The position numbers and the translations under genes were made by a program. Under the pieces are notes generated by a model. The model had not been told where the DNA came from. It saw nothing but the letters and a program-made list of their open reading frames with translations, and did not search any database. Below are positions 39,179-47,172 of a DNA stretch of 64,000 nt, piece after piece (positions within the stretch are counted from its first letter, which is position 1; the number at the start of each line of letters is the position of its first letter). The stretch comes from Arenibacter palladensis (GTDB lineage Bacteria; Bacteroidota; Bacteroidia; Flavobacteriales; Flavobacteriaceae), in NCBI RefSeq assembly GCF_900129275.1, contig NZ_FQUX01000001.1:620001-684000 (forward strand). Direction: 5' to 3'.

Positions 39179-40058
39179 CTGGTGAAAAGAAAAACAAAAT
39201 TTGAAGGTCTATGGAAAAGTACAAGAAGAGTATTCGAAAACCGGATGCGTAGCGTTTAAGGTTTGGAATAGCAAGAGGGTAACACGCCAAGGCGGTGTTA
39301 CGGATGTTAAAATGTTGGTTTTTAGTGCTATGTTGAAAGATTAAATTCGGGACATTGTCCTATTTTTAATGTAAATCATCTCGAAACCCCTATGATCATT
39401 GAAGTTTTTACTGTAAATAATGTCCTATTAGTACTCGCCAGTATTCAAAGCCTTGAATTTTAAAAGTCTGATGGATTTTGTTCCATTGGGTCAATAAGTC
39501 ATCCAATGCCTATGAACATTGATATGATATGACCCAATTATACTCGATAGAGCAACTTAACCTAATTGAATGACCATACCGGGTGATTGGAATTAATTGT
39601 AAACAAACGTATTACGGAATATCAGTTTAATAAAAGTATTGGCATTGTCCTCCTAAACCATAGCACAATGCGCCCTAATTCGATTTTATTTAACGCTTAT
39701 CCGCCCGTACGCTATAAAATCGAATTAGGATCCATGCGCAGGTTAGTTATGGTAAGATTTTGGGACCATGCCGTGATTAATGGTAAGTGTCGAGGAATTT
39801 TTTGAAATAAGACGGACTTATATTTTATTAGTTTAATCCTTCTATTAATTTCTCTTCTCTATAATAATGGTTAAGATCATCCAACAGTGCCTCTTCCCCA
39901 TGCGGCAATAACCTAATGGCATAGAGGCAAAAAGTCTCAAAGCTGTCTAGGAGTGATAAATATCTCGAAATATACGATTTAACAAAGGTTTGGCTAATTT
40001 AATTGGATATTCGAAGCTCTAGCCTTTACATTGAATACGAATATTAAAAACAAAAATC
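39179..40058. other. Non-coding region after the DnaC-like gene: candidate island replication origin
   Basis: 880 bases without a convincing gene. The 11-mer ATTGTCCTATT (39354-39364) recurs as AATGTCCTATT (39419-39429). A 14-mer CCTATGATCATTGA (39389-39402) recurs with one mismatch at 39509-39522. ATTGGGTCA (39485-39493) faces TGACCCAAT (39530-39538). A large inverted repeat follows at 39669-39740. Short repeats plus an inverted repeat directly behind Rep-like and DnaC-like genes suggest an origin. A 72-residue open frame at 39587-39805 spans the inverted repeat and is probably not a gene. Confidence 0.4.
39669..39740. repeat. Long inverted repeat (16-bp perfect stem plus outer 5-bp stem)
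   Basis: CCTAATTCGATTTTAT at 39674-39689 pairs perfectly with 39714-39729, around a 24-base loop. TGCGC (39669-39673) and GCGCA (39736-39740) extend the stem after a 6-base bulge on the right side. There is no T-run, so it is not a simple terminator. It may be an origin or recombination structure of the island. Confidence 0.8.
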
Positions 40059-40202
40059 ATGGGAGTTACGCAGGATAAAAGAAAATTTAATAGAAAAGTA
40101 GAACAATCAAACCCTACCAATCCAGCTGGTGGAACCAGAGTCAAGAATAAGAATTTTGACATTGACAAAAAAACTATAGATGAAAATCAAAGTAAAAAAT
40201 AG
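40059..40202 (+). CDS. Small basic, Asn-rich hypothetical protein (47 residues)
   Basis: A short frame beginning MGVTQDKRKFNRKVEQSN and ending DENQSKK. It is hydrophilic and rich in Lys and Asn, with no hydrophobic segment. It has a clean ATG after an AT-rich leader and lies in an otherwise empty 1.2-kb stretch. There is no recognisable family. It may be one of the short stress-related proteins seen in flavobacterial islands. Confidence 0.4.
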   Translation: MGVTQDKRKFNRKVEQSNPTNPAGGTRVKNKNFDIDKKTIDENQSKK

Positions 40203-40414
40203 AATTATAAAATGATAGTGACAAAAGCATAGAATTAACATTAATCTATCGCAGGTTTGGAAAAAGATTGCTGTAGGCATACTGCCTTAGTTTCAAAATG
40301 GTTTTCTTTAACCAGGATAATAAAGGAAAAGGGGCGATAGCCCTCTTTTCATTTCATTATTCTAAAATCCCATTGGTTTTACAAATAGCATCCCCAGCGC
40401 AAACCTTTTCCTTG
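40203..40414. other. Intergenic stretch between the small gene and the TerB-like gene
   Basis: No gene is seen. An imperfect run AAAGGAAAAGGGGCGATAGC followed by CCTCTTTTCATTT (40322 onwards) could form a weak hairpin that separates the two convergent transcripts. Confidence 0.3.
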
Positions 40415-40858
40415 TTAATAACTCAATCCTTTAATTGGAATTGGGAATATAAAATCGACTAACACATTATGGTGCGCGTTAGAAACATGTTCCTTAAATG
40501 CCCTCATACTTTTGTGCATGATGCTCGTATATTCATCACCCAACTTAAGCATAATCTTTTCGATGTTCACAAGTTCAGTTTTGATAGCGACAAATCTACC
40601 ATCTTTGCCAATAGGCAGGGATTTATCGAGATTAAGTAAAGTGGACTCAAAATTAAGGGTCACTTCCTTATAAAAGTCTTCAAGTATCAGATGACATGAA
40701 AAGTTTTTAATACGGGCCAATTCATTGGCGGCAAATAACTCATCCTTATCAAGGGTACCATCTGCATTGGCCGCCAATAAAGATATGTATGCCGGAAATT
40801 TCAATAGTAAATCATGATCCTGATTCGAAAGTTCTTTTCTATAATCTGTTGTGTTCAT
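40415..40858 (-). CDS. TerB-like hypothetical protein
   Basis: 147 residues, mostly helical by composition, with PAYISLLAANADGTLDKDELFAANELARIK near residues 21-50. This resembles the acidic metal-binding start of TerB/DUF533-type tellurite-resistance-like domains, where aspartates bind a divalent ion. The rest is helical, without further motifs. It is transcribed leftwards like its SPFH, cupin and AraC neighbours and may belong to the same stress set. Family placement is tentative. Confidence 0.6.
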   Translation of the reverse strand: MNTTDYRKELSNQDHDLLLKFPAYISLLAANADGTLDKDELFAANELARIKNFSCHLILEDFYKEVTLNFESTLLNLDKSLPIGKDGRFVAIKTELVNIEKIMLKLGDEYTSIMHKSMRAFKEHVSNAHHNVLVDFIFPIPIKGLSY

Positions 40859-41067
40859 TGTATAATATTTTAGTATTATTTGAAAGTTAAAGCCTTCAAG
40901 TTTTGCTCCAGCATTTTTTTCAGTTAAGGTATTAGCTGTAAACCCTATTGGGGAAACCTAATTCTAGTGTTGATTGATAAACTACTTTAGGGCCTCTTCC
41001 TTTAGTTAACTTATTATATTTTAAACCATTACAGTTTGCGAGCTTTTACTTTCATAACCTTTTCCCA

Positions 41068-41394
41068 TTAATAGTTGGGGTGATCCTTTGACCGGCCATA
41101 TATTGTTTCCATTGAAGCAATTACTTTATCTAGAGCGTCGTTCAAAGCTTTCTCCACAGAGTTTGCATGGCTAGTAACGGCAATTGGTTGCCTGTTTTTG
41201 AGCCTGGCCTCAAGCATACACCGTTTGTTATACTCTCTTCTTTTATGATTATTTTCATCTGCCCGATGAATTTCAACCCTCCTTATATCATCACTAAAAA
41301 GAGAAAGCTCATCTTATATTACCGAACTCAAACATCTTTCAAGCTTTTTGTCTCCCGATTTATTTTTATCAGTGTTTAATTGAATTTTGAACAT
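41068..41394 (-). pseudogene. HPF/RaiA family ribosome-associated protein, broken by an in-frame stop
   Basis: Read leftwards from the ATG at 41394, the frame encodes MFKIQLNTDKNKSGDKK and then reaches TAA at 41314-41316 (codon 27). In the same frame it continues as DELSLFSDDIRRVEIHRADE, then CMLEARLKNRQPIAVTSHAN, and ends METIYGRSKDHPNY. These blocks match the short Bacteroidota HPF/RaiA proteins that bind ribosomes in stress or stationary phase. There is no frameshift; a single nonsense codon splits an otherwise intact 108-codon frame. A sequencing error is possible. Confidence 0.75.
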
Positions 41395-41511
41395 CTTTTT
41401 AGTTTTTGTTAATTATTCCATTAGGCAGGAACATCCACATTATTTTTAAGTTCCTGTTCATTTGAAGTTGTTTTCGTCTTAACTTTTTATTCCATCATAC
41501 AAGAACAATAA

Positions 41512-42327
41512 TTAATTACTGCCCAATATCAATGGTAATCCCGTATCGCCACTACCAACTATGACTACCTTTGAATTTGGTGACTTCGCTAGTTCCAATG
41601 TTGCGTCGATACCCTTGTCAAGCAATATCTTATCGGTCAAGGAAGCACTTAATATTCTATTCGCATCTGCCTTTCCCTGTGCTTCAATGGTTACCTTTTC
41701 AGCTTCCTTTTTGGCCGTAACCAATCTAAACTGGTATTCCAATGACTCTTGCTCTTGCTTTAGTTTACGCTCGATAGCTTCTTTGATGGTGCCTGGCAAA
41801 GTGACATCCCGTACTAATATCTCATTTAGCTGAATGTACTGTCCGTCAACAATTTTTTTAGTTTCTTCATAAATCTCGGCCTGTATCGCATCGCGCTTAC
41901 TGGAATACAATTGCTCTGGAGTATACCGCCCCACAACGCTTCTTGCCGCGGATCTAATCGTAGGCAATAGTACCCTTTGAATGTATTCCGACCCTTTTTC
42001 TTGGTGAAGCTTTCCTAAAAATTCCCGCTTTGGTTCAAACCAGGCAGAGGCGTCCAATTTTATCTCCAATCCGTTGGAAGAAAGTACCTGCATTTTTTCA
42101 AATACTTCCTGCTGTCTAACCTCATATATAAAAACCTTGTTCCAGGGTGCCACGATATGAAAACCTTCGCCCATAGGTAGCTCGTCGGTCACAACGCCTC
42201 CACTAAAAGTTTTATACAAAACGCCTGCTTGTCCAGAATCGATCGTAACGGCAGATTTTATTATTAAAACAACCAGGACAATAAGTATGATTATCCCAGG
42301 TATTGCAAATTTTGGTAATTTGTTCAT
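41512..42327 (-). CDS. SPFH/prohibitin family membrane protein
   Basis: Membrane-anchored scaffold protein. One N-terminal hydrophobic helix (about residues 8-27) is followed by the SPFH/band-7 domain (AGVLYKTFSGGVVTDELPMGEGFHIVAPWNKVFIYEVRQQEVFE, residues about 34-80) and a coiled coil (about 185-240, KLKQEQESLEYQFRLVTAKKEAEKV). I begin at the ATG at 42327, 17 codons into the longest frame, because the membrane helix follows at the right distance. At 271 residues it is like bacterial prohibitins. No NfeD protein is adjacent. It probably organises membrane domains or protects FtsH-type proteolysis. Confidence 0.88.
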   Translation of the reverse strand: MNKLPKFAIPGIIILIVLVVLIIKSAVTIDSGQAGVLYKTFSGGVVTDELPMGEGFHIVAPWNKVFIYEVRQQEVFEKMQVLSSNGLEIKLDASAWFEPKREFLGKLHQEKGSEYIQRVLLPTIRSAARSVVGRYTPEQLYSSKRDAIQAEIYEETKKIVDGQYIQLNEILVRDVTLPGTIKEAIERKLKQEQESLEYQFRLVTAKKEAEKVTIEAQGKADANRILSASLTDKILLDKGIDATLELAKSPNSKVVIVGSGDTGLPLILGSN

Positions 42328-42662
42328 GAATTTTTGTTTTTGAATGTGTATTATTTGATTAGTTTTAAACGTGATCAATCACTTAATTTTTCAAGCTTAA
42401 GTAAAGAGACCAATAGTTTTTATATTAATTTTTTTAAGGGTGTTTTTTCAGCATAATCGTCCAGTTTGCCAATACTGTCTTTGGTCATAAGAGCAATAAG
42501 GGCCTTTTTTAACCGTAGTCTCGTTTCTTAAATTTAAATAGATGCAAACCGATTAAAGCTGGGAAGGAATAACGTGGAACCTTGTATCATAGCCTGTAAT
42601 TATATAGAAGCAAATAATTACAGGTGTATTTATAACTTAACTATAAGATTATAGGGTATCTG
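42328..42662. promoter_or_regulatory. Upstream region of the SPFH gene
   Basis: 335 AT-rich bases between two leftward genes. The prohibitin promoter must lie here. A leftward T-rich stretch near 42420-42470 is seen but no clear hairpin. No further gene is supported. Confidence 0.3.
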
Positions 42663-43001
42663 CTACTCATAGCCGCTTTTAATGATGGTTGAAATCATTT
42701 TGAACCGCTCATTGGCCTTTATGGTATTTTTAGAGTTGGCTGGAATGATGATAGACTGCCCCGTTTCCAAGGTCTGCGAATTGTTGTCAATCACGATTTC
42801 GGCACGCCCTTCGATGATTTGGACAAACCTATCGTAAGGGGATATTTTTTCTGTTATGTTTTCGCCTGTATCAACAGAAACTGCGGTTACGTTACCCGTC
42901 GTTTTTTTTATGATGGTTTTTATAACCACCGCATTGGGGACATATTCAATAATTTCTACAATAATAAAGGTTTTTGATTTTTCTACCTCCGTATTTTCCA
43001 T
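42663..43001 (-). CDS. Small cupin-domain protein
   Basis: 112 residues forming a single cupin barrel. The second half is clear: ISPYDRFVQIIEGRAEIVIDN, then TLETGQSIIIPANSKNTIKA (about residues 59-100), the two typical cupin blocks. The usual His ligands are largely missing (SPYDRFVQ lacks HxH), so metal-dependent catalysis is doubtful and ligand binding is more likely. I begin at the ATG at 43001; an upstream TTG at 43031 is possible. It lies between the SPFH gene and the AraC regulator gene, all transcribed leftwards, and could be controlled by that regulator. Confidence 0.75.
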   Translation of the reverse strand: MENTEVEKSKTFIIVEIIEYVPNAVVIKTIIKKTTGNVTAVSVDTGENITEKISPYDRFVQIIEGRAEIVIDNNSQTLETGQSIIIPANSKNTIKANERFKMISTIIKSGYE

Positions 43002-43193
43002 AGGTATGGGCTTATAGCTTAGGGTACTCAATTTATTTCAAGATACCTGAGCTTCAAGTTGAGGATTTATTGCCGATAATGCATTACATACGAAAGCTTA
43101 AAAGTTATAACATTCTCACATTATTGATATTTGGAGGTTAAAAAAGTCCAATAGTTTAATAGTAGACTTTAAATGGCACAGTTTAACTATGGA

Positions 43194-43754
43194 CTATAAA
43201 TCTTCTAAATTCCCAAACCGTTTTACCTTTAGTTTTTTATAATACGATGGCGTAAGCCCCGTAATTTTTTTAAACTGATGGGATAAATGTGAAACGCTAC
43301 TATAATGTAACTTATATGATATTTCCTTTAAACTCAACTCGTCATAAAGCAACAGTTCTTTTACCCTTTCAATTTTGTTTAGAATGATGAACTGCTGAAT
43401 AGTGATTCCCTTTACTTCACAAAATGTATTTGCCAAATACGTATAATCATAACCCAGTTTCTCACTGATGTAGTTCGAATAGTTCACTTTTGGCAATTCA
43501 TCGGAATAATGGACCATTTCAATAATTACGGCTTTGATTTTTTCAATCATAATTTTCCGCTTGTCGTCCAACAATTCGAGTCCAAACCTTTTAAGGTTGG
43601 TACGTAGTTGTCCTTTTTGGAAATCTGTGATATTTTCCAAGATTTCTATTGTTCCAAGGTCTACGTTGACATAATTTAAGCCCATCTTTTGCAGCTCCTG
43701 CTTTACTACCATTTTACAGCGCAAACTAACCATGTATTTCACGTAAATAAGCAT
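43194..43754 (-). CDS. AraC family transcriptional regulator
   Basis: 186 residues. The last 85 contain two helix-turn-helix motifs of the AraC/XylS type: ISEKLGYDYTYLANTFCEVKG and SLKEISYKLHYSSVSHLSHQFKKITGLTPSYYKK. The N-terminal 90 residues lack a clear effector domain, a form common in Bacteroidota islands. It is transcribed leftwards into the cupin, SPFH and TerB-like set and is the obvious candidate for its control. The start could also be one of the next in-frame ATG codons (for example at residue 8 or 15). Confidence 0.87.
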   Translation of the reverse strand: MLIYVKYMVSLRCKMVVKQELQKMGLNYVNVDLGTIEILENITDFQKGQLRTNLKRFGLELLDDKRKIMIEKIKAVIIEMVHYSDELPKVNYSNYISEKLGYDYTYLANTFCEVKGITIQQFIILNKIERVKELLLYDELSLKEISYKLHYSSVSHLSHQFKKITGLTPSYYKKLKVKRFGNLEDL

Positions 43755-43895
43755 GAGACATTGAATTATTGATAGTTAAATTAACCGATGACCGAAAACA
43801 TGGAAGTGGGATTTATGCAATTCTTTCTCAAAATCATGTAAAAAAACTACAGAAATATATACTTAACTTATAGCGTATAATAATGATATAAGGCC

Positions 43896-44111
43896 ATGAT
43901 GAGTAAAAAAATCGAAAATCAGCTTAATAAGGAGATTTTTGACCTAACCCTTTCCTTTCAAAGGGAGTTTCCTGTAATATACAACAATTTAACCGAAACA
44001 CCACTTTTTTTGAGCTATGAACACAACGATATTTCAGATTCAGAATTTGAAGCATATAGCGCATTTCTAAAGGCACAGCTAAAGGTATTTCAAAACAGCA
44101 AGCAAGTCTAA
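43896..44111 (+). CDS. Small hypothetical protein (71 residues)
   Basis: A short acidic/helical protein beginning MMSKKIENQLNKEIFDLTLSF and ending QLKVFQNSKQV. The frame is intact, starts with two ATG codons and follows an AT-rich leader. It is divergently placed from the AraC regulator, with 141 bases between. No family is recognised. Confidence 0.5.
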   Translation: MMSKKIENQLNKEIFDLTLSFQREFPVIYNNLTETPLFLSYEHNDISDSEFEAYSAFLKAQLKVFQNSKQV

Positions 44112-44221
44112 CAACCTGTGATATATGTAATGTTATTGGAAAATAATATAGTGATTTTTCCATAGCCCCTTCTCAACTTTGTATGCTATTGAATTAGTCA
44201 TTAACCTTATAATAAGAAGAT

Positions 44222-44416
44222 ATGAATAGATGGAAGAGGAGTAATTTACTTTCTAGAATTCCTGGAAAATTAAGACGTATACTTAGACCGATATTTTATA
44301 ATGGGAGTTCCGTTACTTCCAAGGAGAGGGATACTGCCAAATCCCTACAAGCTGTTTTGCTCGAACTCAAAAACATTAAGCTAATAAATAACAAGGATGA
44401 CAGCGTCCCAACTTAA
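44222..44416 (+). CDS. Small basic hypothetical protein (64 residues)
   Basis: A short frame beginning MNRWKRSNLLSRIPGKLRR with an excess of Arg and Lys, a few hydrophobic residues and no membrane segment. An A/G-rich AATAAGAAGAT precedes the ATG. It lies 110 bases after the previous small gene in the same direction. Not recognised. Confidence 0.45.
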   Translation: MNRWKRSNLLSRIPGKLRRILRPIFYNGSSVTSKERDTAKSLQAVLLELKNIKLINNKDDSVPT

Positions 44417-44853
44417 AAAGCATTATTTATTTAATTAGATGGTCAGCGTATCCAATTTTCTACCTGGCCAAAGTTGGACAGGAACTAAAAGCTATCGCTC
44501 TATTTACAACTAGAATCAACGCAAATAGAAATAACCTATAGTCACCTGAGCTCAAATGCCCAAATTGTGGACAATACTTTAATAATTAATAATAAACTAT
44601 TATGAGAAAATGTTTCATTCTTTTTGTTGTCTATATAATTGCTTCTTAGTGTAGTTTGGTCGTGAAAATAATTGGTAAAAGATAAAAGGAAAAACAACGT
44701 AGCTTCTTTTGAACACAATTCAACTATTTAAGGTCTTATCTAGGCAGAAACATCTTCAAACCAATATGCAATCTCGGGTAGAATGATTTGGCGTACAGCA
44801 TCTTCTCTGCATTTAGACTAATATAAATTTTATAAGATAAATGAAATGAAAAA
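44417..44853. other. Gene-free stretch, probable decayed DNA
   Basis: No intact gene. At 44602 an ATG opens a signal-peptide-like frame that stops after about 15 codons, and a leftward open frame at 44736-44918 has no family features and overlaps a real pseudogene. The region looks like the debris of lost genes. Confidence 0.4.
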
Positions 44854-45261
44854 TTAGTGATTACTTGTTTGCTTGATGCCACCACAGCTATGTTTTTATT
44901 TACGGCATGCGATTCCAAACAACCCCGAAATAGATTACTTGAAAATGATTCGCAGCGTTCTGGGATTATGACCTTATTAATCTTAGACTAACCTTGTCGA
45001 ACGGAATTGGTGAGCGCGATGATAGGTAATGACAGTTGCAGTAAATTGTAGGGTCAAAAATTGATGGAAAATCCAGAAGGGATAGGGATGCGCGTCATGA
45101 TGAGAGACTATATAAAAATGTAAGGTACGATGGATAATTTGGTTAGTATGGCAGCTTCAGATTCAACAATGTTTAACACCATGATATAAATGATTAAAGG
45201 CAATCCTGAAATGTGGAGCAGGGTCATGAAAATGAATTCAACTACAGCCAAAATCAATTAA
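44854..45261 (+). pseudogene. Met-rich lipoprotein, decayed with four in-frame stops
   Basis: One reading frame reads LVITCLLDATTAMFLFTAC (a lipoprotein signal), then DSKQPRNRLLENDSQRS, then MENPEGIGMRVMMRDYIKM, then GTMDNLVSMAASDSTMFNTM and finally GNPEMWSRVMKM. It is broken by stops at 44989, 45049, 45121 and 45187 and ends at 45259-45261. All blocks stay in the same frame, so decay was by substitution. The short Met-rich repeats resemble small metal- or copper-related flavobacterial lipoproteins. No initiation codon remains. Confidence 0.65.
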
Positions 45262-45265
45262 AATC

Positions 45266-45379
45266 ATGCACGTTAGCAACAGGAATTGGGGAATGGGTTG
45301 GGAATGTGGTTGATACCAATTCTCATAATAATAATAATACTATATTATTTGGGGCATGGAAGAAGAAAATGAAGTGCTA
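45266..45379 (+). pseudogene. Fragment of a small single-span membrane protein
   Basis: Following the Met-rich pseudogene, one frame reads MHVSNRNWGMGW and another reads GMWLIPILIIIIILYYLGHG followed by RRK and a stop. The two join only with a frameshift. The pattern (Gly/Trp-rich head, one helix, basic tail) is that of short SHOCT-like membrane proteins next to metal-resistance genes. It looks like a second victim of the same decay. Confidence 0.5.
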
Positions 45380-45465
45380 AAATAATGGAAAACAATTGAG
45401 AATACAAACACGTCCCCTTATTTGGTCCAACTAATGCCAAAACGAAACTTCATAATAACTTGAAT

Positions 45466-45618
45466 ATGGATTTACAAATCGAGATAGAAATAACGGATAA
45501 GTTCAACGATAATGATCAAGGTGCTATTGTATTAGAATATTTTGAAAAGAAAAATATTTTAATTAAGTCAATGTCCTCTGACTATCTTAAGATTTGTTTT
45601 ATTATGTGCTACCTATAA
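45466..45618 (+). CDS. Small hypothetical protein (50 residues)
   Basis: Short intact frame beginning MDLQIEIEITDKFND and ending CFIMCYL; it overlaps the end of the island integrase gene (other strand) by 6 bases. It may be a chance frame in decaying DNA. Confidence 0.3.
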   Translation: MDLQIEIEITDKFNDNDQGAIVLEYFEKKNILIKSMSSDYLKICFIMCYL

Positions 45619-46821
45619 TAATAATGCTGTGGCCTCGTCCAAAACTGAGTTATCCAATTCTTTTAAATAAGCCTGTGTAACTGCCAAATTTTGATGCCCC
45701 ATAGATTCACTGATAACATCTGTAGCAACTCCTTTTTGCTTTAAGCAGTTGGCATAACTATGTCGTGCAACGTAACTACTCAAAGGTTTATCTATTCCAC
45801 AGATTTTTGCAATTTCTTTTAGTTCTTTATTGTAACGTTGAAGGGTTTTATGCTTTCTATTTTCGAGTTGTAATGGGGTTAATTCATCCTTTAACAGAAT
45901 GGGGAATACATATTTCGTTCCCAAGGAGTTTTCTTGATAATAATCTAAAATTTCCCGAACCGGAGGTAATATCTTGATCATAAAATTTCCTTTGGTTTTC
46001 GAACGGGTATAGAAAATATTGTTGTCATCAATTGCCTTCCATTCCAGCTTCATCATGTCGGTAAAGTTCATTCCCCTTGTATAAAAGCTAAAGACAAAAT
46101 AATTTCTGGTATTGGTGAAAGAAGGATATTTCAACAAGTCAAGGTCAACTATTTTCTTGACTTGCTCTATAGTCAATGCCTTTTTAGGACTTTTACCCTT
46201 CAATTTGGAAACCTTATATGTTTTGAATGGGTAGAACTCTTCCTTAACAAGGTTGCGTTCAATTGCAAGGTTGTAAAGTGCTCTAATAGCTCTCATTTTT
46301 ACACCAATTCCACCATCCGTACCTCCTCTAGACCTTAAATAGACTTCAAATTTCTGCAGGAAAGCCGGAGTAACCTCCTTAAATGTCAGTTTTAGTGAAT
46401 TATGAAATAATTTGACGATATGTCGGGCGTCTTTATTTACTTGTGCATTCCCTGTTCTTCCGGCCAAAAGCATTTCTTCTATTATTTCATCCCAAAACTC
46501 GAATACATTATTCTTTATAGGATTGGATTCGATACGATATTTTTTTTCAATATCTTCCAAGGTATAATCGTCCTGTTCTAACTCAAGTTCACCAATAATT
46601 TTTAATGCCCTATCTTGGAACTTATTTATTAAACGGTTGTTTTGTAGATAATTCTGATTTCGTTTGTTAAACTTACCTGCTTGGGCGTCCCATTCAATTT
46701 CAGTGGCATTAAAAAGAGTTTTGAAATATTTTGTTTGGCGATCTTTGGTAATTCTGAGGCATATTGGAAACGTTCCCGTTGAGAGTTTCTTTTTCCGCAA
46801 AACTGTCTTGACATTTATCAT
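45613..46821 (-). CDS. Island 1 tyrosine recombinase (integrase)
   Basis: Site-specific integrase of 402 residues. The N-terminal arm-binding and SAM-like core-binding domains (about 1-200) precede the catalytic domain. Arg is in FYTRGMNFTDMMKLEW (about 250); Lys is in SKTKGNF. The HxxR box is YVARHSYANCL with the first His replaced, as in other Bacteroidota integrases; the later His is in MGHQNLAVTQ, and the nucleophile Tyr is in AYLKEL. The gene starts 150 bases left of att copy 2 and points into the island, with its arm-type repeat block 15-35 bases upstream of its start. It should drive excision between att 1 and att 2. Confidence 0.92.
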   Translation of the reverse strand: MINVKTVLRKKKLSTGTFPICLRITKDRQTKYFKTLFNATEIEWDAQAGKFNKRNQNYLQNNRLINKFQDRALKIIGELELEQDDYTLEDIEKKYRIESNPIKNNVFEFWDEIIEEMLLAGRTGNAQVNKDARHIVKLFHNSLKLTFKEVTPAFLQKFEVYLRSRGGTDGGIGVKMRAIRALYNLAIERNLVKEEFYPFKTYKVSKLKGKSPKKALTIEQVKKIVDLDLLKYPSFTNTRNYFVFSFYTRGMNFTDMMKLEWKAIDDNNIFYTRSKTKGNFMIKILPPVREILDYYQENSLGTKYVFPILLKDELTPLQLENRKHKTLQRYNKELKEIAKICGIDKPLSSYVARHSYANCLKQKGVATDVISESMGHQNLAVTQAYLKELDNSVLDEATALLL

Positions 46822-46835
46822 TTCATTCTAAATTT

Positions 46836-46856
46836 GGGTACAACATAGGTACAACA
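46836..46856. repeat. Island 1 right arm-type repeat pair
   Basis: Exact copy of the 21-base block at 36866-36886 in the same orientation. It lies just upstream of the integrase start, where integrase binding could also control its own promoter. Confidence 0.75.
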
Positions 46857-46971
46857 AATGGCCCTTTAAAGGTAAAATAAATGCAATTTGTTACAAAACA
46901 AAATATCATAAAATATTGATAATCAGACTATAATAAAATAAATGATACCTAATGAAGACAATATTAAGATT

Positions 46972-47014
46972 CTCATAATCAGGTGGTCCCTGGTTCGAGC
47001 CCAGGTGGGACCAC
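46972..47014 (+). repeat. att copy 2: exact 43-bp repeat of the tRNA 3' end
   Basis: Identical to 36776-36818 from the anticodon loop to the base after the discriminator. It marks the right end of island 1 and the left end of island 2. Confidence 0.95.
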
Positions 47015-47030
47015 GTAAAACGGTTGATAA

Positions 47031-47062
47031 GCCCTGTAAACACTAAGTTTACGGGGCTTTTT
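47031..47062 (+). terminator. Terminator at the left end of island 2
   Basis: Hairpin GCCCTGTAAAC-ACTAA-GTTTACGGGGC followed by a T-run. A near-identical hairpin stands after att copy 4 at 60847-60873. Confidence 0.85.
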
Positions 47063-47069
47063 CTTTTCT

Positions 47070-47096
47070 AGGGGCGTAATCAGGGGCGTAATAATT
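47070..47096. repeat. Island 2 left arm-type repeat pair
   Basis: Two AGGGGCGTAAT-like units 12 bases apart. The 27-base block recurs with 24 matches at 58227-58253, upstream of the island 2 integrase. Sequence differs entirely from the island 1 block, but position and layout are the same. Confidence 0.72.
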
Positions 47097-47172
47097 ATTA
47101 TTTTAGATTTAAATACATAAACCTTATAGATAATTAGAATTCAAATATTAAATTCGTTAATTATCACTAACT

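Larger units (their letters stand above)
36819..47014. mobile_element. Integrated island 1 at the tRNA gene (about 10.2 kb)
   Basis: The element lies between two identical 43-bp tRNA-end copies. It has a tyrosine integrase at its right end transcribed inwards, paired arm-like repeats just inside both ends, and a Rep-like/DnaC-like module at its left end. The left 2.3 kb has noticeably higher GC than the AT-rich middle, so the island is composite. The middle holds a stress-type gene set and several decayed genes. No conjugation genes are seen, so it is either mobilisable or satellite-like. Confidence 0.88.
46822..47172. promoter_or_regulatory. Junction region between island 1 and island 2
   Basis: Holds the right arm-type repeat of island 1, an AT-rich spacer, att copy 2, a terminator hairpin and the left arm-type repeat of island 2. 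The integrase promoter of island 1 must overlap the arm repeat at 46836-46856. No further gene. Confidence 0.6.

Noticed and set aside
39587-39805. 72-residue frame across the large inverted repeat
   Set aside because: The frame spans both arms of the inverted repeat and has no coding character; the repeat explains the lack of stops.
41167-41379. Plus-strand 70-residue frame
   Set aside because: It lies antisense to the HPF/RaiA pseudogene, whose conserved blocks are much stronger evidence for the minus strand.
44736-44918. Minus-strand 60-residue frame
   Set aside because: It overlaps the start of the Met-rich lipoprotein pseudogene and has no motif.
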